From Marivita sp051859345 (GTDB lineage: Bacteria; Pseudomonadota; Alphaproteobacteria; Rhodobacterales; Rhodobacteraceae): 64,000 nucleotides of DNA. Below, piece after piece: positions 18,199 through 27,236 of the stretch; position 1 is the first letter of the stretch; each line of letters opens with the position of its first letter. The stretch lies in contig NZ_JBHYFV010000020.1 in NCBI RefSeq assembly GCF_051859345.1, positions 1-64,000 of the forward strand, in the 5' to 3' direction. The notes under the pieces were generated by a model that did not search any database, was not told the origin of the DNA, and was given only the letters and a program-made list of their open reading frames with translations. Position numbers and translations under genes: made by a program.

Positions 18199-20247
18199 AT
18201 GTCCAGCCAAGACCCGCTCGTCGTCTTTACCCCCTCCGGCAAACGTGGCCGGTTTCCCGTCGGCACCCCGGTGTTGACGGCCGCACGGCAGCTTGGGGTC
18301 GATCTCGACAGCGTCTGTGGCGGGCGGGGCATCTGTTCCAAGTGCCAGATCACGCCGGGCTATGGCGAGTTCTCCAAACACGGAGTCACCGCCCGTGACG
18401 GCGCGCTGTCGGACTGGAACGCGGTCGAGGCGCGGTACGACGAAAAGCGCGGGCTGAAGCAGGGCCGCCGTCTGGGCTGCCAGGCACGCGTGCAGGGCGA
18501 CATCGTCATCGACGTGCCGCCCGAATCCCAGGTCCACCGGCAGGTCGTGCGCAAGGCCGCAAGCGCCCGCGTGATCAAGATGGACCCGGCCACCCGGCTT
18601 TACTACATCGTCGTCGATGAGCCCGATATGCACACGCCCACCGGCGATCTGGAACGTGTCGCGCGCGCGCTCAAGGACCAGTGGGAGATCCCCGAGATCA
18701 CCTGCGCCTTCCCCGCTCTGACCAAGCTGCAAACCACTCTGCGCAAAGGCAAATGGGCGATCACCGTGGCGCTACACAAGACCAGCGCCGACGCCACGCC
18801 GCAGATCATCGCGACATGGCCCGGCCTGCATGAAACCGGGCTCTACGGGCTGGCCATCGACCTCGGCTCCACCACCGTCGCCGCGCACCTGACCAATCTC
18901 GACACCGGCGAAGTGGTGGCAAGCTCGGGCATCATGAACCCGCAGATCCGCTTTGGCGAAGACCTGATGAGCCGCGTGTCCTACGCCATGATGAACCCCG
19001 GCGGCGACGTTGAGATGACCCGCGCGGTGCGCGATGCGATCAACGTCTTGGCCGAGGAAATCGCCAAGGAGGCGGGCATACCGACCAGCCTCATTCTGGA
19101 AACCGTGTTTGTCTGCAACCCCGTCATGCACCACCTGCTGCTGGGCATCGACCCCGTCGAACTCGGCCAGGCACCCTTTGCGCTGGCCACGTCGAACCAC
19201 CTCAACCTGACCGCCCGCGATCTGGACCTGACCACCCTGCCCGCGTCGGCGCAGATCTACATCCTGCCCTGCATCGCGGGCCATGTCGGGGCCGATGCCG
19301 CCGCGGTGGCGCTGTCGGAGCAGCCGGGCAATTCCGAAGACCTCGTGTTGATCGTCGATGTGGGCACCAATGCGGAAATCCTGCTGGGCAACACCACCCG
19401 CGTGCTGGCCTGTTCGTCGCCCACCGGCCCCGCCTTCGAAGGCGCGCAGATCTCAAGCGGCCAACGCGCCGCCCCCGGTGCCATCGAGGCGATCCGCATT
19501 GACCCCGAAACCCGCGAACCGCGCTTCCGCGTCATCGGCTGTGACAAGTGGTCGGATGAGGACGGCTTCTGGGACGAGACCGCCGCCACCGGCATCACCG
19601 GCATCTGCGGCTCTGGCATCATCGAGGCGGTGGCCGAACTGCGCATCGCAGGGCTGCTCGACCCCTCGGGCCTGATCGGATCGGCGGCGCAGACCGGGAC
19701 CGACCGCTGCTTTGCCGAAGGGCGCACCAACGCCTACCTGATCCATGACGCCACGGACCAAGGCGGACCGCGCATCACCGTCACCCAAGGCGACATCCGC
19801 GCGATCCAGCTGGCCAAATCCGCGCTCTACGCGGGCGCGCGGCTGCTCATGGACGAGATGGGTGTGGACGTGGTGGACCGCGTGGTGCTGGCGGGTGCGT
19901 TCGGCGCGCATATCTCAGCGAAACACGCGATGGTGCTGGGGATGATCCCGGACGTGCCTCTGGACAAGGTGAGCAGCGCCGGCAACGCCGCAGGCACCGG
20001 GGCGCGCATCGCGCTCTGCAATCTGGCCGCACGGGCCGAGATCGAACGCATTGTGCGCCAGATCACCAAGGTCGAAACCGCCATCGAGCCGCGCTTTCAG
20101 GAACATTTCGTCGCCGCCAACGCCATCCCCCACGCCACCGACCCGTTCCCCGAACTGGGCAAGGTGGTGACGCTGCCCGTCGTCGGGTTCAACACGCAGG
20201 GGGATGGGAGTGACGGCGGTCGGGTGAGGAGAAGGCGGCGGGGGTGA
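18199..20247 (+). CDS. RamA-like corrinoid-activation ferredoxin/ASKHA protein (DUF4445 family)
   Basis: A 682-residue protein. The N-terminus is a plant-type 2Fe-2S ferredoxin domain with Cys40, Cys46, Cys49 and Cys94 (VCGGRGICSKCQ, then LGCQAR). The larger C-terminal part is an ASKHA-type ATPase (AIDLGSTTVAAHL phosphate loop, LIVDVGTNAEILLG, GICGSGIIEAV, VLAGAFGAHIS). Such proteins reductively reactivate Co(II) corrinoids for methyltransferases, using ATP. It is the natural partner of the MttB-like enzyme at 516-2051. ATG 18199 has AAAGGGA just upstream. An arginine-rich tail (VRRRRRG) looks like recent extension into G-rich DNA. Confidence 0.87.
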   Translation: MSSQDPLVVFTPSGKRGRFPVGTPVLTAARQLGVDLDSVCGGRGICSKCQITPGYGEFSKHGVTARDGALSDWNAVEARYDEKRGLKQGRRLGCQARVQGDIVIDVPPESQVHRQVVRKAASARVIKMDPATRLYYIVVDEPDMHTPTGDLERVARALKDQWEIPEITCAFPALTKLQTTLRKGKWAITVALHKTSADATPQIIATWPGLHETGLYGLAIDLGSTTVAAHLTNLDTGEVVASSGIMNPQIRFGEDLMSRVSYAMMNPGGDVEMTRAVRDAINVLAEEIAKEAGIPTSLILETVFVCNPVMHHLLLGIDPVELGQAPFALATSNHLNLTARDLDLTTLPASAQIYILPCIAGHVGADAAAVALSEQPGNSEDLVLIVDVGTNAEILLGNTTRVLACSSPTGPAFEGAQISSGQRAAPGAIEAIRIDPETREPRFRVIGCDKWSDEDGFWDETAATGITGICGSGIIEAVAELRIAGLLDPSGLIGSAAQTGTDRCFAEGRTNAYLIHDATDQGGPRITVTQGDIRAIQLAKSALYAGARLLMDEMGVDVVDRVVLAGAFGAHISAKHAMVLGMIPDVPLDKVSSAGNAAGTGARIALCNLAARAEIERIVRQITKVETAIEPRFQEHFVAANAIPHATDPFPELGKVVTLPVVGFNTQGDGSDGGRVRRRRRG

Positions 20248-20445
20248 TGGGCTTGGCGTAGGGTGGGTTTTCGACCCTTTTGCTGAACTTAGATTTTCCA
20301 ATTCATTGCATGGCCACAAACTAACTGACACCCGCCGTCGCGCTAGCGGCGGCGACGCGTCCGCCCGCCCGCCCCACGGCGGGCGCGTTCCGCACCCGCC
20401 CAGGCGAACGCTTGTTCTGCGATCCATCGTGGCGGCAAACTGTAG

Positions 20446-20465
20446 GGTGCGTGATCTCACGCACC
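20446..20465. repeat. Short perfect palindrome
   Basis: A 9-bp inverted repeat (GGTGCGTGA, 2-base centre, TCACGCACC) lies in a GC-rich non-coding stretch. A related GTAGGGTGGGTTTTCGACCC motif occurs at about 20259. It looks like a fragment of a small intergenic repeat element; no gene is seen from 20248 to 20532. Confidence 0.45.
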
Positions 20466-20532
20466 ACCCGATCCCCCTCACCCCCCACCTCTTGACGCCC
20501 CACACACCCAAGCGTATCTCAGCCTCCAGAGC

Positions 20533-20606
20533 GCGGGTATGGTGAAAAGGTATCACGCGAGCTTCCCAAGCTTAAGTTACGGGTTCAATTCCCGTTACCC
20601 GCTCCA
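20533..20606 (+). tRNA. tRNA-Gly (anticodon CCC)
   Basis: A full cloverleaf of 74 bases with encoded CCA. The acceptor stem GCGGGTA/TACCCGC pairs perfectly, the D stem is GTGA/TCAC, the T arm is ACGGG-TTCAATT-CCCGT, and the anticodon loop TTCCCAA gives CCC. The outermost anticodon-stem pairs are weak (one C-A mismatch, one G-U). Confidence 0.93.
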
Positions 20607-20744
20607 GATACCCCGCATAAGACGCTAATTGGTAAATTTGACGCTTTTAGAAGCGCACCAGATACCATGGTGGGAAAATCTGGAACGCCTTGGGCAGTCC
20701 TGGAGCACGATCCCCAGAGGAATCTCCAGAGTGCCGGCAGGTCA

Positions 20745-20966
20745 TTAGGGCGTGGAGATGTCATGAGACGTGAGATTTGCGCTGCTATCCGCCAGCGCAA
20801 GCTGGTATCCTTCCTCCCCAAGGGAAGCCGCCGCGATCAGACCGTCCAGCGGATTATCTTCCGTCACGAGACGTACAGAGTTCGATTGCCCGGTGGCATA
20901 CTGATGAGAACCGACAATCAGTGTGGCGTCAGCGGACCAAAGCCGAAAGCTCATGATAATGACCAA
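20745..20966 (-). pseudogene. Possible VapC/FitB-like PIN-domain toxin, C-terminal remnant
   Basis: A 73-codon frame without a proper beginning. Its end (EDNPLDGLIAAASLGEEGYQLALADSSANLTSHDISTP) resembles the C-terminal third of PIN-domain toxins, where PLDGLIAA-type text supplies the third acidic active-site residue and is followed by a G-x-x-L-(A/V)-x-x-(D/N) strand. The N-terminal catalytic half and an antitoxin gene are missing, so this looks like a decayed fragment. It begins at a TTG 12 bases past the stop of the DUF4214 gene, in a less GC-rich patch beside tRNA-Gly. It may instead be a chance frame. Confidence 0.35.
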
Positions 20967-20978
20967 CGTTGACCTCGA

Positions 20979-21710
20979 CTAGACGTCCGGTTCCGAAGGT
21001 GTCAGTCCAATCAGCGCGACGCTTTCACTGGGGTCACTGGCGACGAGGGCGGGTGCAGCGGTCTTATACATCGGCACTGTGTCATCGTGGACATCCGCAA
21101 TGTCAAACACTTCCGTCCGATCGGTCGTGAAGTAAATGAAGTCGCCCAAGTCCGCCTTGGCTGAGTCCACAGAGTTCCTGTCATCGGTGACGTCCGCGAT
21201 GATCACGTTTGCGCTTGCGCGGGCGGGCGCATCGTTCTGGTAATCGACTTCCGCTTGTTCTGCTGCGTCCGTCCAATAAACCGCAACTTCGATCTTGTTT
21301 TGAATGGTGGTCAGATCATTGCCCTCAGTCGAATTTTGGGCGCCGCCGACGATCTCAAGAATAATTTGGCCAATGTCGACCCCACTGTCGTCGCCAATTC
21401 TTTGCTGTAGAACATCGCTCCAGAATTTTCGGCCGGCAGGATCAGGCGGGCGATTGAACAGGTTGAGATAAACCTGGGTGATAAAGTCATTCGCGGACGT
21501 CGAAGATGGATTTGACAGGAAATCGAACGCGTCCAAGGCTTCGGGTTGAGACGCAAAATCTGTTGCGGCTTCAGTCAGCGAAAGGGCTTGTGACGTGTAA
21601 ACCGCGCTCCAGAAATCGAGGCCTTCCGGATCTGCTGCTCGCTCAAAATATCCAATATAGATCGCCGAAAGCGCTTCTGCAGCTGGCAAGTCTCCAAGAT
21701 TCAAGACCAT
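20979..21710 (-). CDS. DUF4214 domain protein
   Basis: A 243-residue acidic protein with two DUF4214-like helical units, IYIGYFERAADPEGLDFW (near residue 17) and QVYLNLFNRPPDPAGRKFW (near 78). In larger bacterial surface or RTX-type proteins this module occurs next to secretion domains; here it stands alone. No signal peptide is visible. The C-terminal third (TDDRNSVDSAKADLGDFIYFTTDRTEV) is unlike anything I recognise. The start at 21710 is set by AAGGAG six bases upstream, instead of the ATG at 21737. Base composition is lower in GC than the neighbours, suggesting transfer near the tRNA-Gly gene. Confidence 0.7.
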   Translation of the reverse strand: MVLNLGDLPAAEALSAIYIGYFERAADPEGLDFWSAVYTSQALSLTEAATDFASQPEALDAFDFLSNPSSTSANDFITQVYLNLFNRPPDPAGRKFWSDVLQQRIGDDSGVDIGQIILEIVGGAQNSTEGNDLTTIQNKIEVAVYWTDAAEQAEVDYQNDAPARASANVIIADVTDDRNSVDSAKADLGDFIYFTTDRTEVFDIADVHDDTVPMYKTAAPALVASDPSESVALIGLTPSEPDV

Positions 21711-22081
21711 TCTGAACTCCTTGGTTACACTATTCATGACAAAGAGCAGCAGCTCCCGTTACGCCTATGTAGCCATCATCCTTTTGGAATGCGACCATTC
21801 CAGGGGCAGGATTGGCAGCCAATCAGGTCCGATGCACCGTCCGAGACCTCAAGGCACATGTGTTGAATGATTGGCTAACGGAAAAGACCTTTTGTCCATC
21901 AAACATGATGGATCGGTCATGCAAAGACTTGCGCCCCGCCGAGGTGTCATGTTCTCGGTCCCCGCAGACAGGGTTTGGCACGGCGCTTCTTTTCTGCAAA
22001 ACTCGGTCACATTGTATCTTGTCGATTATCGGCGGTGCCTGCCGTCGACAAAGTTGTTGGTCTCCTGAAAGGCCGGTGCGC
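21711..22081. other. 371-base divergent intergenic region
   Basis: This lies between the divergent DUF4214 gene and the cysteine-rich protein gene. The following reading frame stays open through most of it but has no Shine-Dalgarno or recognisable protein sequence here. I see no RNA gene or repeat. Confidence 0.35.
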
Positions 22082-22999
22082 ATGCCCATACCTGTTTTTG
22101 CAAAACCCCGTCACGGTCCTCCTGCGACCTGCGCCTTTTGTCGGCGCGTCCTGCAAGACACCGATGACGCAGAGGCCGAAATCTGCGGACGGCCCGAATG
22201 CCAGACACGCAAACGTGTCCACGAATCCACGGCATTGGCGCGTGAAAACACCAGGATCTACGCGCTTTGGCTCAAGCGCACCAAACGCCGGACGCGGGGG
22301 GTGATCAAAAAGGCTGCCGCTGACATCGGTCAACCGGATTTGCGGAACATCGCCTATGGTCTGGCCCCTCATATCGATATGCCGATGGAGGCACTGCCAC
22401 CGGACCGCCGCGCCGCCTTTGAAGCCCATCTGCGCAGTGTCATCGCCGAGAGCTTCGACACATCTCCCGAGCCACCGGCCCCTCCGGATGCGGACCCCGA
22501 CTACACGCACCGCCGCGCGGAAGAGGTGCCGGACCCGTTTGTCATCAATGCCAGCTGCATCGCCTGTCAGGGGAGCTGTTGCATGCAGGGCGGCGGCAGC
22601 CATGCCTTCCTGACGAAAGAAACCATTGCCTACACCAGGTGGCGCCGTCCGGATCTGTCGCAGGACGAGATCTTTCAGACCTATCTTTCCTATTTCCCCA
22701 AAAGATCCACCCTGGGCAGCTGTGTCTATCACGGCGAACAGGGCTGTACGCTCGAGCGGCAGCTGAGAGCGAATATCTGCAACAGCTTCCAGTGTTCGTT
22801 CCGCCGTTCCCTGATGGCGGAACATGCCCGAAAACCGCAGAACGGCGCGGTTGTGGCCGGGATTTCGCGCGACCATACCGATGACCCCTCGGCGGGGGCA
22901 CCCTATCTGCGGGTTGTGTCGGTGTCGGCCAACAACGAGGTCCGGGTTCATACCGAACTGAGCTTGCCGCAGCTGCGCAAGGATCGCGAGACGCCATAG
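22082..22999 (+). CDS. Cysteine-rich protein with zinc-ribbon-like and YkgJ-like metal-binding clusters
   Basis: A 305-residue soluble protein of unknown role. An N-terminal four-cysteine cluster (Cys17, Cys20, Cys35, Cys40: CAFC...CGRPEC) looks like a zinc ribbon. A basic helical stretch follows (LWLKRTKRRTRGVIKK). The C-terminal half has CIACQGSCC (159-167), then Cys214, Cys222, Cys233 and Cys238, which matches the spacing style of YkgJ/UPF0153 zinc- or iron-chelating domains. Combining both in one protein is unusual in my experience. ATG 22082 with GAAAGG upstream is preferred over a much longer open frame. It converges with mfd, 13 bases away. Confidence 0.6.
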   Translation: MPIPVFAKPRHGPPATCAFCRRVLQDTDDAEAEICGRPECQTRKRVHESTALARENTRIYALWLKRTKRRTRGVIKKAAADIGQPDLRNIAYGLAPHIDMPMEALPPDRRAAFEAHLRSVIAESFDTSPEPPAPPDADPDYTHRRAEEVPDPFVINASCIACQGSCCMQGGGSHAFLTKETIAYTRWRRPDLSQDEIFQTYLSYFPKRSTLGSCVYHGEQGCTLERQLRANICNSFQCSFRRSLMAEHARKPQNGAVVAGISRDHTDDPSAGAPYLRVVSVSANNEVRVHTELSLPQLRKDRETP

Positions 23000-23012
23000 A
23001 CGGAGGTCGGGG

Positions 23013-26000
23013 TCAGGCTTTCGCGGTCTGCGCCTCTTTGACCTTCTTCGCCAGATCCTGCGCAATCGAGAACGCACCCTTGATCTTGTCGCTGTCCTTG
23101 GCCCAGTCGCGGCGGACGACGATCTTGTTGTCCTTGACCTTGGCCAGCCCACGTTGGTCATGGATGAACGCGACAAGCCCCTCTGGAGACGCGAACTTGT
23201 CCTTGTGGAACTGGATCGTCGCGCCCTTGGGCCCGCCGTCAAGCTTGGCAATCCCGGCGCGTTTGCACATCGCCTTGATCCGCACCACCAGCATGAGCGT
23301 GTTCACCTCGCGCGGGAGTTTGCCGAAGCGGTCGATCAGCTCGGCGGCAAAGCCCTCCAGCTCTACCTTGGTCGACAGCGACGACAGGCGACGATACAGG
23401 CCAAGGCGCACGTCGAGATCCGGCACATAGGCTTCGGGGATCAGCACCGGCACGCCGAGGTTGATCTGTGGTGCCCATTGATCATCCGCCTCTGACAACC
23501 CTTCCATCTCGCCGGACTTGATCTTGGCAATCGCCTCTTCCAGCATGGATTGGTACAACTCGTACCCCACATCGCGCATCTGGCCGGATTGTTCTTCCCC
23601 CAAGAGGTTGCCCGCACCGCGAATATCAAGGTCCTGGCTGGCCAGCGTGAAGCCTGCCCCCAGCGTGTCGAGGCTGCCCAGAACGCGCAGGCGCTTCTCG
23701 GCGGCAGTGGTCAGCTTGGCACGCGGTTTCGTCGTCAGATAGGCATAGGCGCGGGTTTTCGAGCGCCCCACCCGGCCGCGGATCTGGTAGAGCTGGCTGA
23801 GGCCGAACATGTCCGCACGATGAATGATCATGGTGTTGGCTGTCGGGATATCCAGACCGGATTCGACAATTGTGGTCGCCAGCAGCACATCGTATTTGCC
23901 ATCGTAAAACGCGTTCATCCGCGTATCCAGTTCGCCCGCCGCCATCTGGCCATGGGCGATGACATAAGACACCTCGGGCACCTGGTCGCGCAGGAAATCC
24001 TCGATTTCGGGCAGGTCGCTGATGCGGGGCACCACGAAGAAGCTTTGACCCCCGCGATAATGTTCCCGCAGCAGCGCCTCGCGGATGGTGACCGTGTCGA
24101 ATTCGCTGACATAGGTCCGGATCGCCAGACGGTCCACCGGTGGCGTGCCGATGATGCTCAGATCACGCACACCTGACAGCGACAATTGCAGCGTGCGTGG
24201 GATCGGCGTGGCGGTCAGCGTCAGCACATGGATGTCCGTGCGCAACTGCTTGAGTCGCTCCTTGTGGCTCACCCCAAAATGTTGTTCCTCGTCGATGATC
24301 AGCAGGCCGAGGTTCTGGAACCGGACGCCTTTGGCCAGCAGCGCGTGTGTGCCGACCACGATATCCACCGTGCCGCGCGCCATACCGTCCTTGGTGGCTT
24401 GTGCATCCTTGGTGGAAACAAACCGCGACAAGGGTCTGACTTCCAAAGGAAATCCGCGAAACCGTTCAGCAAAACTCTTGTAGTGCTGACGCGCCAGAAG
24501 CGTGGTCGGCGCGATCACCGCGACCTGCACACCGGACATGGCGGCGACAAAGGCCGCGCGCATCGCAACCTCGGTCTTGCCGAAGCCCACATCGCCACAG
24601 ATCAACCGGTCCATCGGTTGGCCGGAATGCATGTCTGCCATCACGTCTTCGATTGCGCGCAGCTGATCGTCGGTTTCCTGATACGGGAACCGGGCCGAAA
24701 ACGAATCCCACGCGCCCGGTGGCGGGTCCATGATCGGGGCCTTGCGCAAGGCACGTTCGGCCGCCACGCGGATGAGCTTGTCCGCCATTTCGCGGATACG
24801 CTCCTTGAGCTTGGCTTTCTTGGCCTGCCACGCGCCACCCCCCAGCTTGTCGAGCAAGCCTTCGTCATGGCCATAACGCGACAAAAGCTCGATATTCTCG
24901 ACCGGAAGGTAAAGCCTTGACCGTTCGGCGTATTCCAGCAGCAGGCATTCATGCGCAGCACCCGCCGCAGTGATCACCTCCATGCCCAGATAGCGTCCGA
25001 TGCCGTGATCCACATGGACCACCAGATCGCCAGGAGACAGGGATTGCGTCTCGGTCAGGAAATTCTCGGCCTTGCGCCGTTTCTTCGGGGACCGGATCAG
25101 ACGGTCGCCAAGAACGTCCTGTTCAGAAATGACCGTGATCCGCGCGTCTTTGCCAACAACGCCCCAAGGCGCCTCGAACCCATGTTCCAGCGGCCAAACC
25201 GTCAGGTGAAGCCCGCGTTTGCCAACCCGCGTCGCGTTGTTGACCGGGATTGCCTCGGCCAGCCCTTCGTCTTCGATCAATCCGGTCAGCCGTTCGCGCG
25301 CCCCTTCCGAATAAGACGCGATCAGGACCGGACCATCCATCATCTTCTTGCGCACATGATCGACTAACGCGCTGAAAAGGCTTATATTTTCCTGTTGTCT
25401 CTCAGGTGAAAAATTGCGCCCGATGCGCCCACCTGCATCCACCACACCGGGGCCAGAGGCCTGCGGCAGCGGATGAAACTGCACCACACGCCGGTCGCCA
25501 AGGGCTTTGATCCAGGCCGCATCGTCCAGATAAAGCTGATCTGGCGGCACCGGTTTATACACCGTGTCCATGCGCGATTTCTGCGACAGGGCCACCTTGC
25601 GGGTCTCGTATTGATCCACGATCCCGTCCCAGCGCGACAGCCGCGCGGCGGTGATCTGATCGTCCTGCGTGATCGGAACTCCGGGTAGGTAGTCAAACAG
25701 GGTCTCGAGCCGTTCGTGAAAGAACGGAAGCCAATGTTCCATCCCCTGCTGCTTGCGCCCTGCGCTGACGGCTTCGTAAAGCGGATCGTCGCTGCCTGCC
25801 GCGCCGAATTCGATCCGGTAATTCTGCCGGAACCGGGTGATCGCGGCCTCATCGAGGATGACCTCGGAGACCGGTGCCAGTTCCACCACGTCAAGTTTCT
25901 CGGTGGTCCGCTGGGTCGCCGCGTCAAACCGGCGCGCACCGTCCAGCACGTCTCCAAACAGGTCCAGACGCACCGGCCCGCCTTCACCCGGAGGAAAGAT

Positions 26001-26501
26001 GTCGATGATGCCACCGCGGATCGCATAGTCGCCGGGTTCCAGAACCGTCGGGGCCTGGCTGAAGCCCATGCGCACAAGGAAATTGCGCAGCGCCTGTTCG
26101 TCCACACGGTTGCCGACCCGCGCGGTAAATGCCGCCTCGCGCAGCACGTCGCGGGCCGGCACACGTTGCGTGGCCGCGCTCATCGTGGTGAGCAGAACAT
26201 AGCGCGAGGGCATCGCATGGGTCAGCGCCGCCAATGTCGCCATCCGCGCCGCCGAAATGTCTGGGTTGGGGGACACCCGGTCAAACGGCAGACAATCCCA
26301 TCCGGGAAACAGGAACACCGGCATCTCCGGCGCGAAAATGCGCAGCGAATCGCGCATTTGTGCAAGGCGACGATCATCGCGTGCGATATGGCACACGGCC
26401 CCGCCGGACTTTTCCGCCTCGGCAAGAACCAGACGCGCGTCGAATCCTTCGGGCGCACCGCCCATGGTGACATGCTGTGGAGAGTTCTGGGATGTGTTCA
26501 T
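23013..26501 (-). CDS. mfd: Transcription-repair coupling factor Mfd
   Basis: A 1162-residue helicase that removes stalled RNA polymerase and recruits UvrA. The UvrB-homology region is N-terminal, followed by the CarD-like RNA-polymerase interaction domain (LVVHVDHGIGRYLGME) and a RecG-like motor with CGDVGFGKTEVAMRAA (Walker A), DEEQHFGV (DEEQ box), TLTATPIPRTL, and QIRGRVGRSKTRAYAY (motif VI). The C-terminal TRCF domain closes it. ATG 26501 is used; an in-frame GTG at 26525 is possible. No SOS box was found upstream. Confidence 0.96.
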   Translation of the reverse strand: MNTSQNSPQHVTMGGAPEGFDARLVLAEAEKSGGAVCHIARDDRRLAQMRDSLRIFAPEMPVFLFPGWDCLPFDRVSPNPDISAARMATLAALTHAMPSRYVLLTTMSAATQRVPARDVLREAAFTARVGNRVDEQALRNFLVRMGFSQAPTVLEPGDYAIRGGIIDIFPPGEGGPVRLDLFGDVLDGARRFDAATQRTTEKLDVVELAPVSEVILDEAAITRFRQNYRIEFGAAGSDDPLYEAVSAGRKQQGMEHWLPFFHERLETLFDYLPGVPITQDDQITAARLSRWDGIVDQYETRKVALSQKSRMDTVYKPVPPDQLYLDDAAWIKALGDRRVVQFHPLPQASGPGVVDAGGRIGRNFSPERQQENISLFSALVDHVRKKMMDGPVLIASYSEGARERLTGLIEDEGLAEAIPVNNATRVGKRGLHLTVWPLEHGFEAPWGVVGKDARITVISEQDVLGDRLIRSPKKRRKAENFLTETQSLSPGDLVVHVDHGIGRYLGMEVITAAGAAHECLLLEYAERSRLYLPVENIELLSRYGHDEGLLDKLGGGAWQAKKAKLKERIREMADKLIRVAAERALRKAPIMDPPPGAWDSFSARFPYQETDDQLRAIEDVMADMHSGQPMDRLICGDVGFGKTEVAMRAAFVAAMSGVQVAVIAPTTLLARQHYKSFAERFRGFPLEVRPLSRFVSTKDAQATKDGMARGTVDIVVGTHALLAKGVRFQNLGLLIIDEEQHFGVSHKERLKQLRTDIHVLTLTATPIPRTLQLSLSGVRDLSIIGTPPVDRLAIRTYVSEFDTVTIREALLREHYRGGQSFFVVPRISDLPEIEDFLRDQVPEVSYVIAHGQMAAGELDTRMNAFYDGKYDVLLATTIVESGLDIPTANTMIIHRADMFGLSQLYQIRGRVGRSKTRAYAYLTTKPRAKLTTAAEKRLRVLGSLDTLGAGFTLASQDLDIRGAGNLLGEEQSGQMRDVGYELYQSMLEEAIAKIKSGEMEGLSEADDQWAPQINLGVPVLIPEAYVPDLDVRLGLYRRLSSLSTKVELEGFAAELIDRFGKLPREVNTLMLVVRIKAMCKRAGIAKLDGGPKGATIQFHKDKFASPEGLVAFIHDQRGLAKVKDNKIVVRRDWAKDSDKIKGAFSIAQDLAKKVKEAQTAKA

Positions 26502-26534
26502 AGCGCGGTCATTTGGCCCGCGCACCTTCTGGCG

Positions 26535-27062
26535 TCAACCGCCAAGGACACCGATGCTGAGGTTTACATACATCCCCCACATCGCCGTGATGAAAATCGA
26601 CACCATGCCGATGGCCTGCACCATCAGGCGGTGCCGACCCAATCGTCGATAGACCGCGTCAAGATCATGGTCCTTTTCGTGCAGGGCACGCGCCGTGCGG
26701 ACACTCATCAGACTGATGATCGACATGGGAAAGGCGAGCAGAAACAACGCCTGCGCGATCTCGATATCATAGACCCAGCCCAGAACCGCAAACCCCGTGA
26801 GGAAAAAGGCCCCGGCCGCAATGATCCAAAGCCCGGCCTCTTCGGCGATAAACAGCAGACGGCTGGTGTTGATCCGCAACAGATCCGTCAGGTCGTCCGC
26901 CGCCTTGCCGCCTTTGCGCCGTGCGCGCGCCACCATGTCAGAGGGCACACCCAGCACCCAATGGCTGGCCGATGACCACGCCACAGCCAGTACGATCCAG
27001 AACCACAGATTGGAAAAGGACCGCATATCAATCAGTTCAAAGACAGTGCTGTACCAGTCCAA
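26535..27062 (-). CDS. Conserved roseobacter membrane protein (often labelled component of SufBCD complex)
   Basis: A 175-residue protein with about four membrane helices: FWIVLAVAWSSASHWVLGV, LWIIAAGAFFLTGFAVLGWV, ALFLLAFPMSIISLMSV and MVQAIGMVSIFITAMWGMYV. The text DWYSTVFELIDMRSFSNLWFW is familiar from roseobacter proteins labelled component of SufBCD complex, a name I would not trust for function. I place the start at TTG 27062 because GGGG precedes it and the family text begins there; the open frame reaches 27221. It is transcribed divergently from ectD. Confidence 0.7.
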   Translation of the reverse strand: MDWYSTVFELIDMRSFSNLWFWIVLAVAWSSASHWVLGVPSDMVARARRKGGKAADDLTDLLRINTSRLLFIAEEAGLWIIAAGAFFLTGFAVLGWVYDIEIAQALFLLAFPMSIISLMSVRTARALHEKDHDLDAVYRRLGRHRLMVQAIGMVSIFITAMWGMYVNLSIGVLGG

Positions 27063-27236
27063 GCTGTCGTCCCCGTTCGCCTTCGAATCCTCTCTAGCTT
27101 GACATCGGGCGTTTGCCCAGAGGTAGGGGCCGCCATAGGCGTTCACGCCGTCGTCGCATTCGTTTTGGAACTTCGGCGGCCGTCGCACATTCTTCTGACA
27201 CATATCTTTTCGAGCATGCAAAAAAAGGAGCGAACA

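Noticed and set aside
20667..20972. 101-codon plus-strand frame after tRNA-Gly
   Set aside because: The opposite strand gives the better protein match (PIN-domain-like end); this frame has no Shine-Dalgarno and a composition typical of an antisense frame.
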